Positions 9,701 through 22,900 of a stretch of 64,000 nt of DNA are shown in pieces. Origin of the DNA: Tetranychus cinnabarinus. Lineage: Eukaryota > Arthropoda > Arachnida > Trombidiformes > Tetranychidae. The notes beneath the pieces were generated by a model. That model searched no databases. It had not been told where the DNA came from and worked only from the letters and a program-made list of their open reading frames with translations. The stretch covers positions 260,501 to 324,500 of the forward strand of contig WHVY01000010.1 in NCBI GenBank assembly GCA_022266195.1. Direction: 5' to 3'. The position numbers and the translations under genes are program-made. Each line of letters starts with the position of its first letter. The first letter of the stretch is position 1.

Positions 9701-12350
9701 TTGTTTAACCTTCTTTTTACCTTGTTTTGTTGTTCCTTTTATTGTTAGTTGATAATTGCAGTTACTGCTTGTTGTCGTTGTTGATTGTGTTGACAATAAT
9801 TGTTTACCTGGTGAAGGATTTTTAATAAAACATTTCAACTCAACTGAATCGACCTTGAAAATGGTAAAAATATCCAACTCGGAATGGCTTAATGCAGCAC
9901 TTTTGTGGTGCTCCTTTGTCACCTCTGATCAGTCAACCATCCAGGGAAGATGATGATGATGACGGTGGTTGTGCTGGTGGGTGATGATGATGGGTAAAAA
10001 TATTACCCAAGATTGGGTCAGTAGTTGGTTGCAAATTCAATTTTCATCTTTGTCTTGTCGTTTGTGGCAACTTTTTGGGTTCGCCTGGTTTTCAAGTAAA
10101 GAAACCTTTTGGCTGTTTACAATGAGGCAGCAGCAAATCTGGTTAACCTTGCAAGGCAAACCTCGCCTCTTCTAGGTTGACCATTACCTCCATCACCGTC
10201 ATCATTGTCATGGTTCCCATTTAATAATACACAATCTATTTCCTCTTGAGGCTCTCTCATCCTTTAAGGCGAGCTCAAGCTTTTCCCTCTCAAACAGTTT
10301 CCCTCTTCAAGTAACTCTGCTTTTCCTACCTTTTCACACTTTCCTCATCCTCTAATCAAAATTTATACCTTTAGCTATTGAAATGTTTCAAATTTTCGGT
10401 CAACTTTTTTTCTCTTCTTAACACGACACCAAATAACATTGAATCATTTCAAAGACGTTTTCTGGTAACAAATAAACAATATTTTCACCTTGAGTTCAAT
10501 TTCCAACTTCAAAGTACGATCAATAAAATTCATTTGTTTTTAAATATTGAAAGGAGCCACAAAACCAAAAAAGTCTTACTTCTTCAATAATTACCTGAAA
10601 GTCAAACTGTGAATCTAAAAGGACTCAGAATAAACTGAAAGTCTAATTTTATTCAATCACAACATTAAGTATAGTTAAGTACATTTCAACATGAAGAAGA
10701 GATTCGATTAAAAAGTAAAAAACGATTGATTTTAAACGATTAATTTCCAGAATCTGGACGATTGAAAAGAAAATTTTCGAAGAAAAGAGATGAAGATCAA
10801 ACTTGATCGAAATGGTTTATTGCTCTGATTGAGCTCAACTATAGTTGAACCAATCAATTGAACAAAATTTCAATTTGAGATATTTTCAGGCTTCGTTTGA
10901 ATACTATCGGAATAGCATCTTTATAAGTACTGAATGAAGGCGCACATTCGGTCTATAACTTGTCATCTGTCAAAATGGAAGGAAGATTCAGAAGCTTAAA
11001 ATGATAACAAGTGATAAACAATGGGAAAAATCAATAACAGTCAATTGGTAACAAGATGATTGTCAAAAAGTGAACAATCGGATGACAATTATCATCTTAA
11101 CCTACTTTTCCTCTTCACTCACCAATCAATATACAGTCACAATATTTGCAAATAAATCTATTTGCTAATATCTATACAAGGTCACGGGTCAAGAAACCTT
11201 TGTGTCTTTCCTACTTCATCCATGGGTCAACTCTTTGCTCTCTTTTTTTTCGGTGAAAATGACACAAGTCAATCTTTTTTCTCTTTCTTTTCTTTCTCTT
11301 TTCCTTGGTTCACTTTTACCAAGATTATTGCTTGTACAATGTTTACGTCCAAATCATCCTTCTAATCCATTGGATTAACCTTTCTCTTTTGCCTGCCCAT
11401 TTGCCGGCTCGGTAAGCTCATTGATCAAACCGATCCTCAAAAGAGTTGATCCGTTGAAACATGGTTAAGTTCAAGTTAATCCTTGATGAGTCCATTGATA
11501 ATACGATAACAATGAACAGAGAAGCAACTTTCAAAACTATTCTGTTCTCAGCCTTCTTGCTGATCATGAAATCCTTTTCAACTTGATTCACTATTTATCA
11601 TCGGATTATTTTTCAACTTTTTTTTCCTTCTTCTTTGGCTTTCTCCTTTTTCTGGATACTTGATGATCAATAACATTTGAATGACAATTATTCAAGATGT
11701 AATGGTTAAGTCCATATGAATTGACCGATAATTTCCGTTCAATTTGGAGTCACCAATCTTGGCTTCTCAGCTCATCAATAATTCTGGAGGAGGATAAATG
11801 AAGCATCAAAGAGAGAGAAGAAGAAGAGGAATAAAATTGATATTGGAAGAGCAAAAGATTAATCAATTTTGTCAACGGAAATGTGACTAAATTATTCTGT
11901 GGTTTACAGCAAATGATTTGATAAAATTGAATAAGATTATAGATGGAATCAAAGGCTATCAAAGTGAATACTCGAAGCAAAATAAATGGCAATTATCAGG
12001 TCGAGTAAAGAGAGTCACTGAAATGGGTTCGTAGTTATAATGATAAATTGAATGACCGGCATCCTTGGCTTAATGATTGGAACAAAAAATTATCGAAAAA
12101 AGATGGACGCACCAAAACAGATTGATTTGAGGAAATATTTCACTTTCTAATTTTGGCTTGAAAATAGTTGACTTGGCACACTTAAACTGTGCAGAAACTG
12201 GAAAAGAGTTCAAAAAAGAGAATTCAAAATTCAAGAAAAGTTTTCAGACAAAAATTGTATTTGCATTATTGATCAATGAGAAACTGATCAAACAAAATGA
12301 CACTTTTTAATGGCAAGTATGTAATTTTAATAAGTCAGTAAACCAATTAA
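6792..12350. other. intergenic, no gene seen
   Basis: AT-rich DNA with no open frame that looks like protein, no tRNA and no transposon ends that I can recognise. A somewhat GC-richer patch around 9890-10330 has no supported feature. It may hold regulatory elements or the primary transcript of the mir-993 cluster, but this cannot be read from sequence alone. Confidence 0.5.
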
Positions 12351-12690
12351 CTAAGCAAACGAATCAACCAAAGATGGAAAAAAATTTTGTACCAAAATTT
12401 CCTTATTATTGTCACTGTTTACATTTTTGAGGTTCCACCTTAAGACCTTAAGATTTTGTAAACTTTGAGATTCATGCAATCTGAACGTTCGAAACTCACG
12501 TTCCGTGTGAACAATGCGTTTAGCACCATGAGATTTGACCGCAGTTCTCCGACCATTGCTTTTGCAATGGTTACTTGAAAGACGCTAGATTTTATGACAA
12601 TAACTTTGAACTGAGAATTCGAAAGTCGAAGTTGAGCGAATTTCGCCCATACGTTCTGCTAATCATCAGACCATGTATTTTGATCTAAAT
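12351..12690. other. GC-elevated block with a weak - strand open frame
   Basis: About 200 bp here are clearly less AT-rich than the surroundings. The - strand is open for 77 codons (12584 down to a stop at 12351) without a start codon, and the + strand also has a 34-codon ATG frame. An 8-bp perfect hairpin with a TTTT loop lies at 12552-12571. It could be an exon, a decayed transposon or a regulatory element. I recognise no protein family. Confidence 0.2.
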
Positions 12691-15600
12691 CCGTCAATCA
12701 TGAAAATCTATTTAAATTGATATAAAGTTGCAAGATTGCAGGCTTTTGGCCATGAAAATGTTTGATGAATTTAATCGATAAACAGTTGAATGTTGAATCA
12801 ATTGAAAAAAGTCAATGAATGTTGATTAACAAATAAGCATCAGATTAGTTGAAGGTTTAACATTCTTGATAAGATGAAGAGCAGCATTCAACTTTAACCC
12901 TTCATCTTTTCACGAGTTACTCCAGAGTCACTTCAATTGTATACTTTAACAAAAACAACATCGAATCAAAAGTTTCAACTTTTTTTGTTGAAAAAACTTT
13001 TTCTTTACTCATCTTCTTTATCTTCCTCATCTTTATCTAATTCTGTTTTCACATCCGATGATGACTTTTCATCATCATCTTTATTCACTTTCTTCTCTCT
13101 CTCTCTCTCTTCTTTTGTTTGACTACAATTTAAATGAACATTATCATGTGCAATATAGATAATGTATAGAACAAGAATCCTTTTCATTTAAAAAAAATTT
13201 CCCAGTCTTTCCATTCTTTTCATCATTCTCATCATCAGTAGCATCAGTAAGCATAACTTTTTATCTTCATCCTCATCCTTTTATTTTCGCCCCTTTTACC
13301 GTGAGTTATCATCATTATAATCATCCATTGAGAAGAAGACGAAAAAGGAGCAAAAAGAAGAACAACAATTTTTTGGTAAACTATCTTTTTTTGCCTTCCC
13401 TTATTGAAGTCAGATTTTTCATGAAAAATCAGCTCAACCATGAAAATGATTTGATGGTGAAAAGAGAAGGCAAAAAAGGGAAAAAACTGTTGAAATGAAT
13501 TGAACAGTTTTCAGTCACCAATTTGGTTAACTCTACTGGAAAAGAGATTTAAGGTTAACCTTTAAAACATTTTTCATCCTCAAAACCTAGTAATCATTGG
13601 ATAAACTGTTCATCAAAAGTACATTAATTTATTCATTACAATTGGCGGGTTAAAAGGTTGAAGGTGCAAAAGGTAAGTTGGTCCAATTGACTTGACAAAA
13701 GTTGAAAACTGTAAATGGATTTCATAATGAATTTGGTCTTGATCGGAAAACAAGGGAAACACTGAATTTGCATTCATCTGAATAACAGGGTTTCACTGGA
13801 TCAAGATAATGATAATTTTAAAGTTTCCATCTTAATAACTGAATTCAATTAGGATGAGAACACAGAAAAGGATGAAACTCGACAATTAACTGAAACCAAC
13901 AGAAGCTCAATTTATCTGAATCTAGAAACTTTAAAGAAACTTGATCAACTTTTACTTTCGTTTTTTGTGCAACATTTAAATTATTTTCACTCTTTTACAT
14001 TGTAGCACTCTTATCACTCTTATCATGCTCATTATCATGAGACTCATCAGAAGGCTTTTATCTTGCATTTTTCATGAGCATCTTTTGTTTCATTTGAGGC
14101 GAACTTTGAAACGAAAAGATTTCTCTCTTTGCTTTGTACTAACAGTTATTTAATATATCATGTAATTGTTTCTTTTTTTTCATACAATATTAATGGCAAT
14201 AAATGAGGGATTTCAAGGGTTTTCAATTTCAACTTTAAAACATCTCTCGCTATCTTGGGTCATTATCATGGTAATGTTGACATGATGGTAAAATATGATA
14301 ATGTTGATGATTCCATGTGATTTACTTGTGAAACTTGTCAACCTTTTCAGAGTCAGATGGAGAAAGTGGAAGAAGGAAAAAGATAAAAATGATGTTTTCC
14401 AATTTACTTCATCTTCTTGTGCTTCTTCTTCTTTGCCTTTACTTTTTTCCCCTGAAAAAAGATGTCGTTTTAATTGATAGGTTGAACCTCATCAAAGTAA
14501 ATCTTAACATTTCACCAAACATATCATCTTAATGTCATCATGTTAATCAGTTTGTATCATCATGTGCATGTGTTTGCCTTGACACAATCACAGACGCAAA
14601 TCTGACGCAAATCAACTCGACACAATCAATATCATCGAATCTTGGATCACCAATTGGATAAAGTGTAAATGAAAACAACTTTAACCTAAGAAGCTAATTA
14701 TTTTCATTGATTTTAATCGCAATGATAACACTTGGGTTGACAGAGGAGAGACCAAATTCAATAAATCAATGCAATTGACTGGGGTTTGATCAAGTTTACC
14801 CAATGATTAATCAAACAGATTTCAATTACATTTTGAGCACAAATTGATTACACCATTAACCGTATCAAATATCAAAGAGCCTCAAGAAAAATAACAAACT
14901 TGAAAAAGGTGTGATTATAAATGGCATTTTGAAAGCGATTAAACAGTTGATTCATTGAATATGGATTAAGGTGCAAATTGAATGAAATGTATTTTCATTT
15001 GTTCTGATCACAACTTTCGTAGAACTTACTGTATCATAAAAGATAGATTCATTAGATACATTCATATATTATCAAATCAAATTCATTCCAATCGAGTCAA
15101 CTTATTGATCAATTCGAGATTATTGTAAATCAATCATTTTTCTTGAATATTGAAACAGCTTCATCTTCTTCACCTATTCAGTCAGATTTTCCATGGCTTT
15201 ATGAATTAATCCTCTGCTAAATTCCTATTTGAATGAACAAAACTTAAACCAGGCCAATGACTTAAATAGCCAACTGTTCTCCACGATCTGGTTTCGTCTT
15301 CATACATCATGTACGAATATTGGGACTTATGTGTTCTAAAGAAGTTCTTCTATAGTCAGAGAGTTGAATTCATCGTTTGTGATGCGATCTTTTGTTTTGT
15401 TGTCAAAATTTTTTAATTGAAATGTGATAATGGTCTAAAACTCCATAAAGAGTCATGTCTTCTGGACGTGATAATAAGAACTAAAAATTGTTTATCTTTG
15501 ACTCTTTATAACGAATACATCCATCACAGAATAAATAATTGCCGAAGTTGCTAGATCAAGTAACAAGTGAAATGAAAAGTTCAAAACTTGAAAAGGAAAG

Positions 15601-17683
15601 CAAAAGCACTCCAATCTTTCATGGTTACCGTAAACAGATACGATTTTCATCGACTGATAATTTGAGTAATTCACGCTCGAAACTGCATCATTGCGACCAT
15701 GAAACCTAATACATGTAAGTATCCTAAATCTGTATTGAGAGGGTTAAAACAATTGTATGAACCTCTCATCTCTTATGTCGAGACAGAATGTACGATCCAA
15801 TCAATCCTCGACTCAGTCAGATGAGCAATTTCAACCTTTGCTTTTGAATTTAAAGTTGATTATCAAACTTAAAGTAATCAAGTCAAAGGTTGATCAAGTT
15901 GAAGTAATCTAGTTGTCAGTTTCTTGTCACAATAATAATGCAAAATAACCCAATCATGAACATGAAAACTAAACTTGTACCTTTTAATGAAGAACCTATT
16001 TTTCAACTCGATTCATCGGTTCATTAAAATGGTAAACTGTGATATCAAGTTGATCGAGCAGAGTCGTTTTTTTGTGAGTAAATCCCTTTTCCCTGCAAAA
16101 ATTAAAATTTTGTTTTCCATTCCTTTGTAACAAAACAAGAAAAAAAACTAATGATAATAGTTTTATCTGAAGGTTCAATGATAATTATTATGTTTAGAGT
16201 TAAAATTATGTATCAGAAAAGATGAAAACGATGATGGGAAGATGATGAAAGGAGCCATAGAGTGTTAATAAAGCATTTCTTGGAGAAAATATTCTCGACT
16301 AGAATTAACATTTCAAGTTTTTTTTCTTTTCTTTTTCCTCATTGGTCACCTTTAGAGCTGTTTATTTCTTTTAGTTGCCGTCCACCAACAGCCCATCATC
16401 ATCATCTTCCCATGATAAGAGGATGAGACTGAAAAAATTATGATATATATTTTACTTTTCCCTTTCATTTTCCTTTCCCAATCAAACCTACCATTATTTT
16501 TAAGGTCACTTTACAGGGTGAAGAAGAAGGCGGAGGGTGGACGACAAACCTTCCATTTACTTCATCATATTTATCATCTCTATCACTATCATCATCATCT
16601 CTATATTTACCTTTATCTTGATTCGGTTTCAATTGGACAAAAGGCAAACAGCAAATCGGGTTTTTTTTCACCTCCAGATCATCTCACTGAACGCTCTTTT
16701 TTTTGGGTAAATTTCTGGTTCTTCTGGCAACTTTTATGATCTGTTTTATTTAATCACCTTTTTAACGGCAATTAACCTTGGCTTGACCTAATCATTTGTC
16801 CATTCAATTGCAAAAGAAAGAAATGCTTTTCAATTGTTGCATTCCAATGGAATGTTTCAACTTTTCCATTTTTTTGTTGTTCGAATGCAGACACAACTTT
16901 CAATTGAAACTTTAATGGTTAACTTGAACTGTTTAACCATTGGTAATGAGACAATCTTGTGGTTCAACTAATTAGTATTTCCTTCAGTTGATCAACATTT
17001 TAACATGATTGATTAGTTGTAAGTAATTTGATGACAATTAATCACATTTAAAAAGGAAAGTTGAGAAAAAGTTTAATCATTTGAAGCACATGAAAGAATA
17101 GAGTTTAACCACAAAAACAACATTTACGCGTTTCTCTGAAAATAAAGTGCTCCAAAGGGCAACATCATTATGCAAATAAACCAAAGTATTCAAATTGTCT
17201 TCAAGTGCTGGTTAAGCATAAATTATCGCCACCTTTAGTAGATTCAAATGAACTGAGATGACTTTAAAAGTTAAAAATGCAAGAAAACAAAAATGAATTG
17301 AAATCAATTTAAGCCTGAAATTGCAATTATTCACATTCTTGTGGCAATTAGACAAAATAGTCTTTTTTGTGCTTCGATCATTGAGATGTCCAGAAAATCT
17401 TCTTTTAGAAGTTAATTGTTGAATTAAGATAAACTAACGGAAATGTTCTACTTGTAAGAGATGAACATTGAATTTTCTGGTTTAGATGAATTGATAGCTT
17501 TTGTTATTAATGCTTTACTATTGTAATAGATGCTAAGCTTGACTCTTTGCTTTTCTGGTTTTGTTGTGTTTTTCGGGTGCAAATTGACCAGTTTGACCTC
17601 GTTTGAAGAGAGCTCAATGAATGGTGTAAACTTGCATTAACTGCATGTCGACTTATTGACTTTTTATGAGACACTAAACCGCA
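12691..17683. other. intergenic, no gene seen
   Basis: AT-rich sequence with simple tracts, including a CT run near 13092-13112. Nothing coding or structural stands out. Confidence 0.5.
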
Positions 17684-18330
17684 TTATGAGCCCAAGCCCA
17701 ATATATAAATACTTATTAACAAGAGAAAGGAAAGGATAAAAAAGGATAAAATGTCGGCAGAAGGAGAAGATGAAGAATTGATGATATTTTTGAACAGATT
17801 CAATGAGCAACGGTAAAGGGAAAGCAAAGCGACAACAAGGCACACACACAAACACTCACAAGATACACACACACAGACAGAAATGCACACACAAAAAGGG
17901 CTTCTTGATACGCTTCAAGAAATAGTTTACAGCATTGTAAATGCCAAAGGCAAAAGGACAAGCTGAATACAAGTAAAAGTAGAGAGACGAGAATAAGCAT
18001 GAAATAAAAAGGAGAAGAGGAAGAATGAACAACACGTCGGACAGAATGATCGATGAGCTTTCAGTTCCTCTTCATCTTTCCCTCTCTTTTCTTCTCTCTT
18101 TTTTCTTCTTCCTTCTTCTTTCTTCCTGTCCCTTGGGTTAGAAAGAGAGTTTCAAATTTTCTCCTTTTCTTCTTCTTCTTTTCGCATCTTTTTCTTCGCC
18201 TTCGCCTTCGCCTTCTTCTTGTGATTTTCAGAATCAAAAGATTAGCTTTGAGTACAAAATGATGAGAATGATAGCGATGATAGTGATGATGAACAGGATG
18301 ATGATGAGCCTTCATTGTGTCTAGTCTTTA
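17684..18330. repeat. microsatellite and pyrimidine-rich low-complexity stretch
   Basis: CA-rich microsatellite around 17840-17895, then a long TTC/CTT-rich pyrimidine tract around 18060-18230 that includes repeated TTCGCC hexamers. Long frames across these tracts encode only low-complexity strings and are not credible genes. Confidence 0.7.
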
Positions 18331-19190
18331 CTTGAAATTACATTTCAATGAAACTTTTTTTCTTCTTCTTTCATTGCGTTCCTTTAAAAATAGAATTGAC
18401 CTTTTTTAATGAATTTATTTTTTTCCTTCAACTTTGCGTTCGACTTTTGCTTCTCTTCATATTTATCATCATTTCAATATTTTATCCTTGCTTTTGCCTT
18501 CCTTCATCATTTTCATTCTGGAAAAGTTTTTTTTATCTCGTAACCTTTCTGCTTCTGCTGCCTTTCATGGCTCATGAAACATTAACATTTTCATTGGTAA
18601 TCATTGTGAATGTTTGTTTCAACTGATAAAACGTCAAAATTCAATTTTCCATTCAACTCTTCACATTTCATTCTCTGATTAACATGATGATAATAAAATA
18701 CAGATTTTGATGCAACATTCGTTATAACAAATGCTTTTCTTGTTCAGGAGAAGAAAAAAAAAAGTTTCACTTTTTTGGTTTTTTTGGGTTTCGATGCAAG
18801 TAAAAGCTTGTAAAGGAAAAAGTTGACTTTTGTGTTTACTTGATCATCAAAGGGTTCAAAGTTGACCAGTTTTTCAATTTGATTCAATGTTTCAATGTTG
18901 AGGGAATTTCATGGAAAAGGTTCAACTTTGCTCATCGAAAGTGTCTTTTCATTTTCTCTTTTCCTTGCACACATTTTCCCATTGAATCCATTTGGTGTAA
19001 GTGGTGAGTTGAGATGAAAATGACACCAAATTGACATGTGAATGAACTTGCAGAATTAATCTTTGACTATTCTATGAACCTGAGTTGATCAAGTTTCAAT
19101 CTGCTATCATCTTCTTGTTCATCAACAACAACGGAACAGCATCTTTTCAATGAGAAAATACCTTTGAAAAAATCGATAAACTAGAATCTT
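18331..19190. other. intergenic, no gene seen
   Basis: T-rich low-complexity DNA continues to about 18550, then ordinary AT-rich sequence. No supported feature. Confidence 0.5.
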
Positions 19191-19920
19191 CAGAATGATA
19201 AGAAGAAGGAAAGAAAAAAAAGGAAAAGAGAAAAATGGAAATATCAATTTTTTCTTCATTCTTGTTCAGTTGAAATACTCAATTCTTAAAGCAAATTGAT
19301 GATTGACTTTGATGAAAATGGCTTGAATGAAATAAATGTCAAGACTGAAAACATAAAGTTAAGAAGACATGGGAAGATTATGAGAAAGAAAGGAAAGAAG
19401 AAGAAAAAAATCTTGTCGAAAGAAGATGAAGAAAGTTCTGAAAAATTGTTGATGAAGAAGGAAAAAGTATGTAAAGAATGAGTTTGGATGATTGGGTGAC
19501 AAAGTTGACAAGTATGAAAAGTGATTGGATGTAAGCGACAAGGAAAAGATAGGTTACTGGATGAGAAGGGATGATGAAGGAAAGGATGAAGAGAAGATGA
19601 TGGATATGATGAAAGAGCAGCTTTGAAGAGATTGGAAGATGATAATAGGATGAATGATGGATCAATTGGTTCCTCTTTTTATCAATGGTCAATTCAATGG
19701 GAAGAAGATGAACAAGAAGATGTAACAATGTTTAAAAAGAAGCAAAGTTATCTTCATCTTTCTCTCTTCTTCTCTCAGTCTTTCAATTGTTTACTAGAGA
19801 GGGAGGAGAGAGAGAGAGAGGAAGATAAAGAAGATGTTAAGGAAGATGATGGACAAGTTGAAAGGAATAGAGATGAAGAAAAAAGAGAAATATTGTTCGC
19901 TCAAAGAATAGACTAAAAGT
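19191..19920. repeat. purine-rich (GA) low-complexity tract
   Basis: Dominated by GAA/GAT/AGA motifs with a short (GA)n run near 19802-19822. Open frames on either strand (Lys/Glu-rich on +, Phe/Ser/Leu-rich on -) reflect base composition. Confidence 0.65.
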
Positions 19921-22900
19921 TGAAAGGAAAAGTAAACTTTGTTGTTATTTACTTGTAATATATCAGACAGCTTCATCAGTTTCATTTTTCATCTTTATTA
20001 GCCAATCAAATGTTTCCATGTTTTTCAAAAGATCGAACCAAAAATGGATTCACTTTTGACAAGTGAACAGCTCAGATGATCCCATGAAAATATTAATAGT
20101 AACCAATTTTTGTTCACTTTCACTATTTGTGTTCATCATTGAGCTTTATTATTATTGTGACCACTCTTTGGATTTTAAATTTTTCCAGGTCACTTTAGAG
20201 CCAAATGCACCAGAATTTCAACAAAAACGGTTCCTCAATCATCGCTTTCGATCTTATTAAGCATAAAGTCAATTACAAAAGTAAAGAGAAAGAATTGGAA
20301 GCTAGAAATTTCAGTATTTATTTATTTCGGAAACATTTTGAGTTGAAACCTGCTGAATAATCTCACTTATTAATACATATTGTTTCTGGTTAACCATTAA
20401 AGCCTTGCTTTGTGGAGACTTTTTCACACAAATTAAATTCCATTTTCATTGAGTAACTTAACATTTTTCTGATGATGAGAGCTAGCTAAGTCAGGTCAGA
20501 ATAATCTGTTATTTGGTTCATGAATTCCCTCCAAGTATTGAGATTAACACTCACAGTTTGACTGGAAGTTCAGATTTAGATTCAATCTTTAACTGTACAA
20601 GTTAACTTGAGAGTCAATTTGCATTCACTCATCATTTTACCACAAATCATTGGTTTATTTTGCTTATTGTGACAAAAATGTTGTGATTAATTTGTTGATT
20701 TGGTTTTAATAAAAAAATTTCATTCCATTACTTAGACTTTGAATGAAGCTTTTATTGTTGGTTGAATTTTTGTCTTTTTTTATGCTAATGAATATAAACA
20801 GTTCTTTTGTAAATGATGGCAACTGATGATTCGCATCTATTTTTATTTATATTTGAAGACATTTTGGTAAACATTGAATATTGTTCATCATCAAGATTAA
20901 TCTTCTCACTGATTTCTCATTGTTAACCCTGAAAATGTCATTTGATTGATTACAAGTGAAACTCTTTCACTTGTAACTAAAATTCAATTACATTTGTGAC
21001 TCTCTTGTGTCTTTGGTAACAGCCTACAGTTAAAGAGCAAAATGGAAAACATTTTACTTGTTCAATTCCTTTTCATCTTCATCTCCTTCCTTTTCATCTC
21101 AATCATCTTCTTATCTTCCCACCTTCTTCTTCTTTTTCTTGTTCTATTTCATCTTGTTGTCCATCTTGCTGATCCCATTGGTTTGATAAAAATAATGTTG
21201 ATAAACATGATAATAATAATGTTAAAGTTGAAATGTTGATGCATTGAAATTGAGATTGAATTAATCGACATTTGTTTCTCGAGAATCACTTTCTTTCACC
21301 AAATGACAATTGACAAATTGATGTATCACAATTCAAATTATAGTTTACTAGTTGTTGGCTCAAATTTCAAACCAAGATAACTTTCAATATATTTCAGCTT
21401 CCCTTGTAAACTCATGTTGAAATGTTGAAATGTTTTGTACGTTTGGGTACAAAATACTAATGACTCGGAACAATATCAACAACAGTTATAATGATAATGT
21501 TTTGTTACCCTAATTTTAACTGTTCATGTGTGTGTGTGTTTCTTGTGTGTAAAAGTATCAAATAACAGAGAGATTGTTGGGTTCAATTGTTTTAACATTA
21601 CAATGTATAATGATTTACACTTGACTACTGAAAAATGTTCACTAAATGTCTACAATCACTTAGATGCATCCCTTTGCTTTAACCTTAAATACAGCCTTTT
21701 TTCATTCATCTCCTTGTGATATCATTTGATTGATTGTTCACCTTTCATCTATTCCGTCTTAAATCATTAAATTTGATTTATCAATGGATAGTTGGGTTAA
21801 AACAGCAGGCTTGATGAAGGATAACCAGGTTGATCAGCTTTCTTTCTTGTTCGCCTTTATACGTCTTTTTGGTGTTTCAGTTGTATATGTTTTCTGGTTG
21901 TCGACTGTCTGTCTCTGTATTTGTTAACAACAAGTTAAATAACAATCATTTATCATTTCTCTCTGTTTTGCTGTCATCAAGATTTTTAAATGAATGTATA
22001 TGGTATTTCAATTAAGACTGAATTCTCTGTGAAAAATTGAACTTGAACAGGTTATGATGATAGACGATGACAGTTGTAAGTGACTTTTTTGTTAACTTGT
22101 AATGTGCCAACAATTTGTTTAATGATTGTTGGTCTCTCTCATTAGAGGCAACCCTCAATGAAGACAGGATACAAATTAAACCATGACTGCAAATGTTTGT
22201 ATTTACAAGATTACCAATCGTGGATGGAGAATGACCAGTAGATAGATTTTGGTACGCGTCTTTGGCTGATAATAACTGGTCAAAGTGATGAAGATATTAA
22301 CTAATCACATTCATTGGTCCTTGTTGGATGGTAGTTCCTTGAAAAATAAAACAAAAAAACGATGAAATAGTATTAATGAAACCTTAATATAAGTTTCTTT
22401 ATACCTGTAATTTGAAATGTAATAAAAAAACAATAGATTGAAATAAAAATTAACGGACAAGGTTAAGACGTTAACGTTTTAAATGAAACTAGATAAGTGA
22501 TGGTACGACATAAAGACCATGTATCGTTCTGAACAATTAAAGTGTCACAAGTTTCACATATTTGTAAGATCTATCCATTTCATTTGTAATTTTTATTTGT
22601 TTACTATTAATAAATTGTTGATCAATTCATCACAAAATAGCGAATCGGTATTGAAAATAACTTATATAACGCCATCTGTCGTTTTCTAATACAACCATAA
22701 ATGAATGGTTTGTTTTTTTCTTTCTAGGTGTCGCTATATCTCTTTTCCTTCAGTTGATTTGGGTAAATCATTTTCAAATAATTATTTTCCGTATTCAATT
22801 TTTTTTACCGTTTAACTCCTCAATTTCCTATTATTTTATATTCAGTTAAGTTTAATTTTGGTCTAATCATTAGCGATTCCCCTCAAACTCTACTTATTTC

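Noticed and set aside
9988..10010. GGGTAA ... TTACCC small palindrome
   Set aside because: Six-base stem in AT-rich DNA, with no second copy and no context.
12505..12530. TAGCACCAT resembling the miR-29/miR-285 seed
   Set aside because: No complementary arm within 80 nt on either side.
19296..19916. Lys/Glu-rich frames in the purine tract
   Set aside because: Compositional artefact of GA-rich low-complexity DNA.
20189..20260. Terminal-exon-like stretch after a pyrimidine-rich acceptor
   Set aside because: Only 23 codons, and no upstream exon could be found.
22490..22520. Word TGGTACGACA resembling the 3' end of miR-277
   Set aside because: The seed part does not match and no opposite arm is present to form a hairpin.
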